48,307 nucleotides of DNA from an uncultured Mogibacterium sp. GTDB lineage: Bacteria; Bacillota; Clostridia; Peptostreptococcales; Anaerovoracaceae. The translations under genes and the position numbers were made by a program. This document shows, piece after piece, positions 1 through 8,059 of the stretch. Where the stretch lies: NCBI RefSeq assembly GCF_938041965.1, contig NZ_CALISE010000006.1, forward strand, positions 1 to 48,307. The letters run 5' to 3'. Below the pieces are notes generated by a model that worked only from the letters and a program-made list of their open reading frames with translations, searched no databases and was not told where the DNA came from. The first letter of the stretch is position 1; every line of letters starts with the position of its first letter.

Positions 1-34
1 GCGAGGAGCAGAGGGCTTTGCCCGCCTACTTAAC

Positions 35-62
35 AACCACGCGTTCGACGCGTGGTTGGTTT
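35..62 (+). terminator. Terminator-like hairpin of a gene left of the window
   Basis: A perfect 9-bp inverted repeat (AACCACGCG at 35-43, CGCGTGGTT at 49-57) with a 5-nt loop is followed by GGTTTTAT. The T-run lies on the plus side, so it probably ends a plus-strand gene outside the window. The run is short, so termination may be weak. Confidence 0.6.
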
Positions 63-126
63 TATAAGCTTACTAATAAAACGATTAACAGGTTTTAGAA
101 CCTACAGTCCTAGATAGTCTACAAAT

Positions 127-1365
127 CTACATCTTTGCTGCGAACAGACCTACCTTCGACTTCAGGTCGATAGGACCGTAATATGAAACATATACGTATG
201 TGCTGCCTTTTCTGAGGAAGAGCAGTTGGTCACGTTTTGCAGCAGCGTCATTTGTATTCTTCTCATCTAAGATATATGCCGCGTAGTCGAGGCCCTTATA
301 ATCGAAACTGTACTTGTCTATTGATTTGAAAGACACTTTGTCGCTAAAACCATTAAGTTCGTCTTTCATATTATATTTCATGAATTCAGATGCGACCTTA
401 GAAGACCTTGCCTTGTAGAGATTAACGCTGTAATAAAGGTCCCTTACAGTATCTTCATCATTCTTAGTATCTCTATCTACCTCAAGCTCTTCAGATACCA
501 TTCTAGGCATCAGTAGCGTTTTATCCTGATTTACATCAAAGGTAATCATATCGCCTTTGCCATCGTTGTAGTACTCGATTTTCTTATATACAGTTTTCCA
601 TGTACCAGGGTCAAATTCCGAGAAGCGCACGATCTCGTTCCCCTTGTACTTAAGAGCCTGTGTAAAGTCGCCAGATGATGTGATATCCAATGTCCTAGTG
701 ATGTCAATGATGCTCCATAGGACTAGGACCATTATAGTTATAATACACGTCACATTGACATAATATTTTAATCTAAATCCCGTAGCCTCATAGAAATCCT
801 TCTTTCTGTTCCTATTCAGTATACTGATATATGTGAACATATATTGAAACCAGAACAAAAGTGCCAACGGCATTCCAATAAAAGTCATCGCCAAAGAGGA
901 AAGTGGTTGATCAGCATTGCTGTAGAGAAGTGCTGAAGGTGATATAGTAAATCCTTGCACACTTCGACTGATGCTAAAAAGTGATTCTGCAAAAATAATT
1001 AGCATAAAAATAAAATTAGTAATCAAGCTCTTTCTATAGTACTTATGCTGACTCTGCACATCCGTAAATGGCTCTGGAGCATCTGGATCATCCGTGTAGA
1101 ATATCATCACTGAGTTAAAACCATATATCAGATGCCAACCACAAGAAGCATATAAATCCAGTTCCTCCTGCGTCGTCTTGCTATGCTTGTATGGCAATAT
1201 GCGATACCGCCTATATCTTGGCTCGTCAACGGTGAATCTGCAAGTAAGTAGATTATCGTTAGCGAGCAGCAGACCTTTTCTTGCCTGATATTCAAGCCAG
1301 TTCTGCTTATAGAACATATCAACTATGCCAAAAGGGTCATACTTTAATTTTGTTTTCTTATCCAT
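127..1365 (-). CDS. DUF2812 domain membrane protein A
   Basis: 412 residues. The N-terminal part carries the DUF2812 pattern seen in PadR-linked membrane proteins: a QNWLE segment, a block ending in RRYRILP, then EELDLYASCGWHL and FYTDD. Three hydrophobic segments follow (near residues 115-140, 155-185 and 205-225), then a polar C-terminal half of about 180 residues ending in GPIDLKSKVGLFAAKM. The start at 1365 is chosen because GAGGTG lies 5 nt upstream; the longer frame adds seven residues without a ribosome site. It is the last gene of padR-DUF2812-DUF2812, 49 nt behind its paralogue. No enzymatic motif is visible. In this family the PadR regulator usually controls the membrane protein; a sensing or stress role is inference. 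Confidence 0.8.
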   Translation of the reverse strand: MDKKTKLKYDPFGIVDMFYKQNWLEYQARKGLLLANDNLLTCRFTVDEPRYRRYRILPYKHSKTTQEELDLYASCGWHLIYGFNSVMIFYTDDPDAPEPFTDVQSQHKYYRKSLITNFIFMLIIFAESLFSISRSVQGFTISPSALLYSNADQPLSSLAMTFIGMPLALLFWFQYMFTYISILNRNRKKDFYEATGFRLKYYVNVTCIITIMVLVLWSIIDITRTLDITSSGDFTQALKYKGNEIVRFSEFDPGTWKTVYKKIEYYNDGKGDMITFDVNQDKTLLMPRMVSEELEVDRDTKNDEDTVRDLYYSVNLYKARSSKVASEFMKYNMKDELNGFSDKVSFKSIDKYSFDYKGLDYAAYILDEKNTNDAAAKRDQLLFLRKGSTYVYVSYYGPIDLKSKVGLFAAKM

Positions 1366-1414
1366 GAAACACCTCGTGTTGAGCATTTTGCGATAACAAC
1401 TGAATACAATGTAG

Positions 1415-2665
1415 CTACATCTTTGCTGCGAACAGTCCCACCTTCGACTTCAGGTCGATAGGACCTTGATACGCAACTACTACGTACTTATTTCCCTTTC
1501 TGAGGAAGAGCATCTGTGTACCTAATGCATATGCAAATTCATCCTTTTCAGAAGCCCTGATATATGCCGCATAATCAAGACCCTCGTATTTAAACTTCAT
1601 ATCTCGTATGCGTCTCTTCGATATGTCGAAGTTCATTCCTTCTAGCTGATTTTCTATATTAGATGATATAAAGCGTGCAGCGATTTTAGCTGACTTAGCC
1701 TTGTATAGTTGAACATGATACATGAGATTTCCCCCAGATTTATCGCGCTTATATGTTCTAGAAGGCGCAGATAAGTCTTCCGAAGACATCTTTGTCATCA
1801 TGACATTACGGTCGTAACTTGTCTCGTATGTTATGTCAGGATTATCGATATTGTTATTACCATTTCTTACTATCATATTCGAATGGACCTCATCCCAAGT
1901 GGATGGGTCAAATTCGGAAAACCTTACAAGCTCAGCATCCTTATATGCCAAAGCTTCTTTAAAGCTGCTTGTCATGACTCTCTTATCTGGCACGAATATC
2001 ACGTATACAAATAGACACACCATCAACACAATAATCGCATTAGTTAAAATCATATTTACATAACGTCTAGCCTTAAAGCCGTAAGTCCTTTTAAAAGTTC
2101 CTCTTTTAAATTGCCATATTAACCTTGCGTATTTAAAGATAATCCCTAGATAGAACAACACTAATAATGGACATATCACTAAATAAAGGCATATAAGTGG
2201 AGATGGCTGATCAGCTATCTGATAATAAAAGTCAACTGGATTTAAGATAAAGCTATACGTGCTGGGTCTTAGAATCCACAGTATGTAAATCGCAGTAAAT
2301 ATAGATGTAATAAGTGTAGAGAACAATCGCTTAACATAATATTTCTTCTCCGTAACTACATCTGTAAAAGGCTCGGGCGCATTCTGATCGTCTGTATAGA
2401 ACACCGTTGTTGCATGCGTTCCTCGCACACATGTCCATCCACATGACTCATATATATCCAGCTCCTCCTGTTCGATCTTCTTTCTTTTCTCAGGCAGAAT
2501 TCGGTACCTTCTCTCAGTTGGCTCGCCATATGCAAAGTCGTATATAAGGTAGCCAGTATATGTGAGAAGGAGACCTCTCCTAGCCAGATCCTCAAGCCAA
2601 TTCTGTTCCTGATATATATCGGAAAGACCAAAATAACAAATCTTCTGTTTAATCTTATCGCTCAT
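1415..2665 (-). CDS. DUF2812 domain membrane protein B
   Basis: 416 residues and a paralogue of the downstream gene with the same architecture: QNWLEDLARRG, RRYRILPEK, EELDIYESCGW and FYTDDQNAPEPFTDV at the N-terminus, three membrane segments, and a soluble C-terminal half. Both proteins share FSEFDP.TW, YEGLDYAAYI-type and LFLRKG motifs and an identical 16-residue C-terminus. The start at 2665 has GGAGGT 7 nt upstream and overlaps the end of the PadR gene by 11 nt, so translation is probably coupled. The two copies are otherwise well diverged. Function unknown. Confidence 0.8.
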   Translation of the reverse strand: MSDKIKQKICYFGLSDIYQEQNWLEDLARRGLLLTYTGYLIYDFAYGEPTERRYRILPEKRKKIEQEELDIYESCGWTCVRGTHATTVFYTDDQNAPEPFTDVVTEKKYYVKRLFSTLITSIFTAIYILWILRPSTYSFILNPVDFYYQIADQPSPLICLYLVICPLLVLFYLGIIFKYARLIWQFKRGTFKRTYGFKARRYVNMILTNAIIVLMVCLFVYVIFVPDKRVMTSSFKEALAYKDAELVRFSEFDPSTWDEVHSNMIVRNGNNNIDNPDITYETSYDRNVMMTKMSSEDLSAPSRTYKRDKSGGNLMYHVQLYKAKSAKIAARFISSNIENQLEGMNFDISKRRIRDMKFKYEGLDYAAYIRASEKDEFAYALGTQMLFLRKGNKYVVVAYQGPIDLKSKVGLFAAKM

Positions 2666-2972
2666 AACTGCACCTCCGTGCATCAATAAGGCATGCTTCT
2701 AATCTTCGGATTTCATCCTGATATAACTGCTCTCCGCGCTCTGTAATGCTGTAAGAAATTCTCCTGCCATCTGGGGGCAGCTTCTTAATCAAATCCTCTG
2801 CCTGAAAAAGTGAGAGAAGCGAGTACAGAGTCCCTGGTCCGAGCTTGACCCTTCCGTCCGTGAGATCATTCACATAACTCGATATCTCCGTTCCACACAT
2901 ATCAGAGCGGTGGAAGCAAAGCAGTATGTAGAACATTGGCTCAGTTAATGGTTCCAATGATTTTTTGGCCAT
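2655..2972 (-). CDS. PadR-family transcriptional regulator
   Basis: 105 residues. A winged helix-turn-helix of the PadR type is visible: EPMFYILLCFHRSDMCGTEI, then a recognition stretch with VKLGPGTLYSLLSLFQ and a wing with PDGRRISYSITERG. The short C-terminal helix (LYQDEIRRLEACL) fits the PadR-s2 subgroup. The start at 2972 has GAGGGTGG 8 nt upstream; the longer frame begins at TTG and uses that ribosome site as coding sequence. First gene of an operon with two DUF2812 genes. Two identical palindromes in its promoter suggest autorepression. The ligand is unknown. Confidence 0.88.
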   Translation of the reverse strand: MAKKSLEPLTEPMFYILLCFHRSDMCGTEISSYVNDLTDGRVKLGPGTLYSLLSLFQAEDLIKKLPPDGRRISYSITERGEQLYQDEIRRLEACLIDARRCSYER

Positions 2973-3013
2973 GTATAGCACCACCCTCAATCAAATTTGC
3001 TGTAAGATTTCCT

Positions 3014-3032
3014 AATATCGTTAATCGATATT
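3014..3032. promoter_or_regulatory. Operator 1 of the padR promoter
   Basis: Perfect 7+5+7 palindrome, AATATCG-TTAAT-CGATATT, just downstream of the predicted transcription start of the padR operon. Its half sites equal those of operator 2, 33 bp away centre to centre (about three helical turns). PadR as the binder is inferred from position. Confidence 0.65.
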
Positions 3033-3041
3033 TCTAGCTAA

Positions 3042-3070
3042 AATATAATATCGTATTACGATATTGTCAA
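3042..3070 (-). promoter_or_regulatory. Promoter of the padR operon with embedded operator 2
   Basis: Minus-strand TTGACA (3065-3070), a 17-bp spacer and TATATT (3042-3047). A perfect 19-bp palindrome, AATATCG-TATTA-CGATATT (3047-3065), fills the spacer and touches both hexamers. A dimer bound here would block RNA polymerase. Confidence 0.75.
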
Positions 3071-3082
3071 TGAGATATGCAA

Positions 3083-3117
3083 AAAAAATAATAGCATGTA
3101 CTTTTTTAGTACATGCT
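3083..3117 (-). terminator. Terminator of the ferritin-like gene
   Basis: Perfect 10-bp stem (3093-3102 with 3108-3117), loop of five T. Read on the minus strand it is followed by ATTATTTTTTTT, so it ends the gene that stops at 3147. Confidence 0.85.
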
Positions 3118-3146
3118 GGTCGTTAATATAAGTGATTTTATGATCT

Positions 3147-3902
3147 CTATTGCACGATATCCGAAGCTAAGCGTGTGGAGGTGCATTCGGCTATATCTTC
3201 AGACTGCCTTAGATAGCCGAGATTTTCTTGCTTGAATTTAGAATATGTCAATCCTGCTGCGCGAAATACTTTTCCGTACGCAGTCCAGACAGCAAGGGTT
3301 GCAGCCCTCATGAGGAGCTGTCTTTGAAGCTTAAGCCATTTACTCTCTTTAAAATGACCTAGTGTATATGATTGGAAAATCACGTGAGGGAGCTCATCGT
3401 GAAGCATCTGAGCACAGATTCTCTTTAGTGCAGGTGAGTCAGTAGCATCACTGAGAGCTGAGTAATAAGAGAGGGCGATAATCTCTGCCGTTATGAGAGT
3501 TACGACCTCAGGGCGGAGATCGCTACGTCTACGGAGGCGGCGAAATGTTCTATCGAGGAAATTGCTATTGCGGAGCGGAAGCTCGTGATAGCGCATAAAT
3601 TCTCCCAGGTATGAGGAGTGGAAGTTTTCCTCCCTGATAAATAGCTTCATGACCTCGGGATATGTAGGTTCGTCAAACTTGCGAGCGAACCCCTCTGCCA
3701 CCTTGAGCAGATGAAGTCCGTCGCTGTGCTCACCGATTTGAAATGCAGAAATAGAAGGCAGTATCAGCGCCTTGATATCGGCAGGTAGAGCGGCCTCCTT
3801 CGAGAAATCTATCTGCAACCTGTGCTTGTCGTTTTCTCGGAAAAACTCTAGCCACTCATCATAGCTATATTTTACAGATGGATCATTTCTTAGTTCGATC
3901 AT
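3147..3902 (-). CDS. Ferritin-like carboxylate-bridged di-iron protein
   Basis: 251 residues, mostly helical. A complete set of di-iron ligands can be proposed: Glu58, the pair E92-x-x-H95 (in EENFH), Glu140 (in TAEII) and the pair E170-x-x-H173 (in HDELPH). This E, ExxH, E, ExxH order is that of ferritin-like oxidases, desaturases and hydroxylases. There is no rubredoxin domain, so it is not a classical rubrerythrin, and no signal peptide. A weak GAGGGC site precedes the ATG. It stands alone between its own terminator and a plus-strand region. A di-iron oxygenase or an oxidant-scavenging protein is possible; substrate unknown. Confidence 0.6.
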   Translation of the reverse strand: MIELRNDPSVKYSYDEWLEFFRENDKHRLQIDFSKEAALPADIKALILPSISAFQIGEHSDGLHLLKVAEGFARKFDEPTYPEVMKLFIREENFHSSYLGEFMRYHELPLRNSNFLDRTFRRLRRRSDLRPEVVTLITAEIIALSYYSALSDATDSPALKRICAQMLHDELPHVIFQSYTLGHFKESKWLKLQRQLLMRAATLAVWTAYGKVFRAAGLTYSKFKQENLGYLRQSEDIAECTSTRLASDIVQ

Positions 3903-4078
3903 ATGCCCTCGCTTGTCTCGACTTACTTAATAATTCTTGTGTGAAATATTACAATTGTAAGTTTCATGGTATACCGTATAAATATTATATTCAATACTTA
4001 TATTTTTTGTGTGTAAATGTTAATTATAAGTTAGATGGTTTAATTTCAAACATATATATAATACTTTTGGAGGTACTT

Positions 4079-4237
4079 ATGAAGATATTAATTAATCTAG
4101 TAACGAGTATATGCCTTATTACATTAATAGCGCTATTTGAATATAATAAGATTAATTCAATAATATTTGTTGTTCTTTCAATCTTATGCTTGATATTAAA
4201 CTTTTCACTTAAAAAAATGAAAAATACAGACATGTGA
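4079..4237 (+). CDS. Small two-helix membrane protein
   Basis: 52 residues: a hydrophobic helix (residues 2-20), a short polar turn EYNKIN, a second helix (28-42) and a basic tail SLKKMKNTDM. The start at 4079 has GGAGG 6 nt upstream; a longer frame reaching back to 3878 would overlap the divergent ferritin-like gene and has no ribosome site. Very AT-rich. It sits 61 nt ahead of another small membrane gene. Its last codons resemble the degenerate sequence beside the second copy of that gene near 16327, so the pair may once have moved together. No family recognised. Confidence 0.55.
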   Translation: MKILINLVTSICLITLIALFEYNKINSIIFVVLSILCLILNFSLKKMKNTDM

Positions 4238-4579
4238 GATATAGAGCTGGAAGGCGTTTGGTTAGATATTCATACGAAATAGGAGGTGTTTCACGAAAAT
4301 GAGGTTTATGAAAAAAATGAGTAATTTATATAAAAATATAATATATATCTATGAAGCTGTTTTCTTTATGGCTTATGGAATATATAACATGTTTGATGTA
4401 TCCCCATTACATTCTGCTATTAAAACTGGATCTTCAATATCCATTATATTAGTCTTAATATATACATATAAAATGCTCGAGAAAGACGAGAAAGAAAAGA
4501 AAGATGCTAACATGACGGTTATGTTTTTATCGTTAAATTTTATGATTACTGTAGGGTTATGTATTCATTAAAGTTGCAT
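4227..4579 (+). repeat. Dispersed repeat, copy 1 (inverted relative to copy 2)
   Basis: 353 nt nearly identical (about eight substitutions and one indel by eye) to the reverse complement of 15973-16326. It carries the ribosome site, the whole small membrane gene and about 65 nt upstream. No terminal inverted repeats or target-site duplications are evident. Confidence 0.85.
4299..4571 (+). CDS. Small membrane protein, copy 1
   Basis: 90 residues. Three hydrophobic segments (near 14-30, 43-58 and 73-89) with a charged loop EKDEKEKKDA between the last two. AGGAGG lies 12 nt before the first ATG; two further in-frame ATGs follow within 18 nt, so the exact start is uncertain (the ATG at 4317 also exists in copy 2). 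The gene is duplicated almost perfectly on the opposite strand at 15981-16235. Low GC, unlike the housekeeping genes nearby, suggests acquisition. No family recognised. Confidence 0.6.
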   Translation: MRFMKKMSNLYKNIIYIYEAVFFMAYGIYNMFDVSPLHSAIKTGSSISIILVLIYTYKMLEKDEKEKKDANMTVMFLSLNFMITVGLCIH

Positions 4580-4678
4580 ATCCTATCGTTATAGAAGTAA
4601 CATTGTATATAAATAAAGCTGTGCTATATTGTTAATAACCAAGAAATGATATTAAGCGTCATGCATACACGCAAAAGA

Positions 4679-4704
4679 AAAACCAGGAGTGCCAGCTCCT
4701 GATA
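4679..4704 (-). terminator. Hairpin with minus-strand T-run
   Basis: CAGGAG (4686-4691) pairs with CTCCTG (4698-4703). On the minus strand it is followed by GTTTTTCTTTT. No minus-strand gene lies directly upstream, so it may be a relic. Its sequence resembles the stronger hairpin at 16491-16520, which also neighbours the duplicated segment. Confidence 0.45.
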
Positions 4705-4834
4705 TGTTCGTTATTATAACAGAAGCAATCAATAACTGAAAATCTGAAACTGTTATACTGAAAATAAGCCTTTTAGCACTAGCTCGTATGTTATCATAGT
4801 GGCAGATTAAGTCTCAAAAAATTAGGTGATATAG

Positions 4835-5311
4835 ATGCTTACAAAGAAACAGTTTCAAACAAAGTATAGCTTAACTAAGAGAGAAGCAGATAGGATCTGC
4901 GAATACTATGGAATAAAGAAGGAAAAAAGGCAGTTTCAAATTCCTGACAATACTGAACCTATTTACATACCCGATAAGAGATTTGTAAATAAGGAGCTGC
5001 GTTTATACTTGTTCATTTCCGACGCAATTCAGAGGAAGGTAAAGCTGGTACCAGAGTTATTTTACTCGACGGACGATGAAGTGCGAACTGTAGTGAGGGT
5101 TATGCGTGATAAAGGGCTTCTCGTCAGAATTGAAGGTAGACCGGAGGAAAGCCCAGAGTATCAAGATTATATTCTTGGGCCTGAATTTGCGGAATGGAAG
5201 AGAAATGCCACTGAAAATTTCAAGTTGGTTAAGGAAATCCTGGGAATCGTATTTGAGTCTAGCTCGAAGGGCGTGACTTCTGCGGTGCTTGAACACTATA
5301 CGAGCATGTAA
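4835..5311 (+). CDS. Hypothetical cytoplasmic protein
   Basis: 158 residues, no signal peptide or membrane segment. The N-terminus (KKQFQTKYSLTKREADRICEYYGI) looks like a helix-turn-helix of the excisionase or MerR kind. The middle (FYSTDDEVRTVVRVMRDKGLLVRIEG) resembles a winged-helix half. A DNA-binding role is therefore possible but unproven. AGGTG lies 7 nt before the ATG. It lies between AT-rich accessory sequence and tRNA-Arg and ends at a shared bidirectional terminator. Confidence 0.6.
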   Translation: MLTKKQFQTKYSLTKREADRICEYYGIKKEKRQFQIPDNTEPIYIPDKRFVNKELRLYLFISDAIQRKVKLVPELFYSTDDEVRTVVRVMRDKGLLVRIEGRPEESPEYQDYILGPEFAEWKRNATENFKLVKEILGIVFESSSKGVTSAVLEHYTSM

Positions 5312-5330
5312 AAGAATTTTGATAAACAAA

Positions 5331-5366
5331 AACACCGCAACTCGTTAGAATTGTGGTGTTTTTATA
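5331..5366. terminator. Bidirectional terminator between the hypothetical gene and tRNA-Arg
   Basis: 10-bp stem with one G-T pair (AACACCGCAA at 5331-5340, TTGTGGTGTT at 5351-5360). T-runs follow in both directions, serving the plus-strand gene and the minus-strand tRNA. Confidence 0.85.
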
Positions 5367-5442
5367 TGGTGTCCCGAAGAGGATTCGAACCTCCGACACC
5401 CGCTTTAGGAGAGCGGTGCTCTGTCCCCTGAGCTATCGAGAC
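5367..5442 (-). tRNA. tRNA-Arg (anticodon CCT)
   Basis: Read on the minus strand: acceptor GTCTCGA pairs with TCGGGAC, followed by A and an encoded CCA. D arm GCTC/GAGC, anticodon arm CCGCT-CTCCTAA-AGCGG with anticodon CCT, T arm GGAGG-TTCGAAT-CCTCT. All four arms fold. This is the minor tRNA that reads AGG codons. Confidence 0.95.
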
Positions 5443-5776
5443 ATGGGCTTTGCGCTTGCGAATGACACCTCCTGTGAACGTAATCCCGGATAAATCTCTG
5501 ATTAACTACAATCATCAGCGTCAAATGCAAGCTTAATTATAATATCACTGAATAGCATATAGTACAAGCGATAAGAGAATAAAGGGAGCTAGATGATAAC
5601 GGGAACGCTCGGCGCACAATTAAATTTTTTTCAATTAATTTGCCCAAAATGCTTGACCTGAAGCCATTTTTAGTGTAATTCATTATGTAGTGAAATGTTG
5701 TTTCAAATTATTTGTGCACAAAATAGTCTCAATAAGTGTTATATAAGTTCAATATTGAAAGGCGCAAAAGGGTAAA
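5443..5776. other. Intergenic region upstream of mscL and tRNA-Arg
   Basis: 334 nt between divergent genes. It must hold the tRNA promoter (minus) and the mscL promoter (plus), but neither has convincing paired hexamers. A TTGTGCACAA palindrome lies near 5720. No open reading frame is supported. Confidence 0.4.
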
Positions 5777-6175
5777 ATGAAAGAGACAAAGGGATTTATC
5801 GCAGAGTTTAAGGCATTCATCGCTCGTGGCAACGTGCTAGACATGGCAGTAGGTATCATCATCGGTTCTGCATTCACAGCAATCGTTACTTCGCTTGTTA
5901 ATGATATCATCATGCCAATCGTCGGTGTAATTATCGGAGGAATTGATTTCTCGGGACTAAAGGTTACAGTTGGAAGCGCCGCTATTAACTACGGTGTATT
6001 TATCCAGGCGATCATCAACTTCCTACTCATCGCGTTAACCGTGTTCATCATTATCAAGGCGCTAAGCAAGGCTAAGAGAAAGCAGGCAGAGGAGCCAGTT
6101 GAGGAAGAGCCAGCACCAACGCCAGAGGTTGAGCTGCTTACAGAGATCAGAGATCTTCTATCGAAGCGCGACTAG
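5777..6175 (+). CDS. mscL: Large-conductance mechanosensitive channel
   Basis: 132 residues, typical length. It forms a homopentameric pore that opens on membrane tension and releases solutes during hypo-osmotic shock. Visible: the N-terminal amphipathic segment KGFIAEFKAFIARGNVLDMA, TM1 with the pore pattern AVGIIIGSAFTAIVTSLVNDIIMP, a short external loop (residues 50-70), TM2 (FIQAIINFLLIALTVFIIIKAL) and a charged cytoplasmic C-terminal helix (PEVELLTEIRDLL). Monocistronic, closed by a hairpin at 6270-6300. Confidence 0.97.
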   Translation: MKETKGFIAEFKAFIARGNVLDMAVGIIIGSAFTAIVTSLVNDIIMPIVGVIIGGIDFSGLKVTVGSAAINYGVFIQAIINFLLIALTVFIIIKALSKAKRKQAEEPVEEEPAPTPEVELLTEIRDLLSKRD

Positions 6176-6532
6176 TTCTAGTATATAGATAAGGTATCAC
6201 CCGGCGTTATGGTAGCGAGTGGCTAGGTCTATAAAAGATTCTACAAAGTCAAATAATCAATCGGGAGTGAAGGACATGGGGCCATCTCATGTCCTTTTCT
6301 AGTGCGACAATACTCGAGAATCCGATATGATTCATGGTGCATCATCTGCCACTAATTGACAAAAACTACTAGAATTCAACACTGAAAGATAAGCAAATAT
6401 TAAGATTTGAAGAGACCTGAAGAGGCTTAAATGCTTGAAAAAAAGCCATAAATGGGCTAAAATAACTTTGTCCTTTTGCCACAAAAAAGTTTGCGGTAAA
6501 TAGTGACAATTTAGGAAAACGGAGGGACAACT
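6176..6532. other. Intergenic region between mscL and the CoA-transferase
   Basis: 357 nt. It holds the mscL terminator (6270-6300) and presumably the CoA-transferase promoter. TTTGCC near 6476 and TAAATA near 6498, 16 bp apart, are weak candidate hexamers. The rest is AT-rich without a supported gene. Confidence 0.4.
6270..6300 (+). terminator. Terminator of mscL
   Basis: Perfect 9-bp stem AAGGACATG (6270-6278) with CATGTCCTT (6288-6296), 9-nt loop, followed by TTCT. Confidence 0.8.
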
Positions 6533-7903
6533 ATGTACGATATCAGTCAAGTGCAGAGTGAATACAAGACTAAGTTAATCGATGCAGATTTCGCTGCCAG
6601 CCTTGTTAAAAGCAACTATAGGCTGCACTTCGGCGTGGGAACAGGGAGCTCCATTTACATGGACAGAGCCCTTGGCAAGCGCCTCAAGACCGATACACTC
6701 CTTCGCGGATTAGAGATTCAGACTGAAGTTGCTGTGAGAAATGATCTACTAGAGACTTTCAAGGCGACGAGGGACGTAAACACAGTTAGATTTTATTCAT
6801 CTCATTATACCGCTATGGACAGGATGATGGCAGATGCAGGCAACTGCTGGTATGTACCGATTCTATTCAATGAAGAACCATTATATTGGGGGCAAGAGGG
6901 CAACGGATTCGATATCTGCTGCATTCAGGTTGCACCGATGGATAGATATGGCAACTTTAACTTTGGACCTACTAATGCTGACCTTCTCGGAATTATCAGA
7001 AATTCTAAGATTGTCATCGTTGAGGTTAACGAGAAGATGCCGATTGCGCTCGGATATGAGTCGCACATCAATATATCCGATGTAAACTATATAATCGAGG
7101 GAGAGAGCCCTGAGCTAGCTGAGTTCAAGGCGGCACCAGCGAGTCCTGAGGATAGAAGGATTGCTGAGTCGATAGTGGATCGCATTAGAAATGAAAGCAC
7201 GCTCCAGCTCGGAATCGGAGCCGTGCCAAATGCAATCGGCGGTCTGCTCGCAGAGTCCGATATCCGTGACCTCGGTGGTCACAGCGAGGTGATCGTAGAT
7301 TCATTTATGAATCTCTATTACGCTGGTAAGCTTACCAACAAAAAGAAGGTTGACAAGGGATTGACCGTATATACGGCAGCAGTCGGCAGTAAGGCACTAT
7401 ACGATTTTATCGATGACAACCCTATCTGCTGCGCGGCGCCGGTTGATTACGTCAATAGCGTGCACACCATTTCACAGATAGATAACTTCATTTCGATAAA
7501 TAGCTGCGTTGGGGTCGATTTGTATGGGCAGGTTTGTTCAGAGAGCGCAGGCTTTAGGCAGCTTACAGGAACTGGTGGACAGCTAGATTTTGTGCTTGGA
7601 GCTTTCCTATCCAAGAATGGTAAGAGCTTCATGTGCACGCATTCGACAAGGACGAAGCCTAACGGTGAGGTTGTATCTCTCATTCACCCTACGCTGCCGA
7701 GAGGGTCGATTATCACTACACCTAGGACGGCAACGCATTATGTCGTAACCGAGTATGGTGCAGTCAATCTAAAGGGTGAGTCGACATGGCAGAGAGCCGA
7801 GAGTCTCATCAGCGTGGCACATCCTGATTTTAGGGAAGAGCTGATTCAGGAAGCTGAGAAGATGGGAATCTGGCGTAATACAAGTAAGATTGAATATATT
7901 TAA
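6533..7903 (+). CDS. Acyl-CoA:acetate CoA-transferase (butyryl-CoA:acetate type)
   Basis: 456 residues, the usual length of the acetyl-CoA hydrolase/transferase family that includes butyryl-CoA:acetate and 4-hydroxybutyrate CoA-transferases. The enzyme swaps CoA between an acyl-CoA and acetate through a glutamyl-CoA intermediate. The N-terminal domain has HFGVGTGSS; the C-terminal domain has GIGAVPNAIG, the catalytic-Glu segment LGGHSEV (Glu252), the DLYGQVCSES block and a GTGGQLDF glycine loop. GGAGGG lies 8 nt before the ATG. Single gene, 156 nt ahead of purA. Butyryl-CoA as substrate is inferred partly from the butyrate kinase gene in the same window; propionyl- or 4-hydroxybutyryl-CoA cannot be excluded. 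Confidence 0.85.
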   Translation: MYDISQVQSEYKTKLIDADFAASLVKSNYRLHFGVGTGSSIYMDRALGKRLKTDTLLRGLEIQTEVAVRNDLLETFKATRDVNTVRFYSSHYTAMDRMMADAGNCWYVPILFNEEPLYWGQEGNGFDICCIQVAPMDRYGNFNFGPTNADLLGIIRNSKIVIVEVNEKMPIALGYESHINISDVNYIIEGESPELAEFKAAPASPEDRRIAESIVDRIRNESTLQLGIGAVPNAIGGLLAESDIRDLGGHSEVIVDSFMNLYYAGKLTNKKKVDKGLTVYTAAVGSKALYDFIDDNPICCAAPVDYVNSVHTISQIDNFISINSCVGVDLYGQVCSESAGFRQLTGTGGQLDFVLGAFLSKNGKSFMCTHSTRTKPNGEVVSLIHPTLPRGSIITTPRTATHYVVTEYGAVNLKGESTWQRAESLISVAHPDFREELIQEAEKMGIWRNTSKIEYI

Positions 7904-8059
7904 GGTATATTTAATTCATATTTAATAATCCTCAAGTACTATTAGTGCGGGGGAAGGGATTTATAGCAAGGCTTTACAGAAGGTCGGTTTGCGATGCGAA
8001 TCGACGGGGTCATAAAGTCGTGGCAGAGGCGCGGTGGCGCAATGCACAAGGAGGTTTTT

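Noticed and set aside
3878..4078. N-terminal extension of the small membrane protein at 4079
   Set aside because: It overlaps the divergent ferritin-like gene, has no ribosome site and reads as low-complexity AT-rich noise; the ATG at 4079 has a good site.
4227..4579. Repeat as a classical MITE
   Set aside because: No terminal inverted repeats or target-site duplications could be seen at either copy.
7994..8059. 22-residue extension of PurA
   Set aside because: AAGGAGG sits just before the ATG at 8060 and the family starts at that position.
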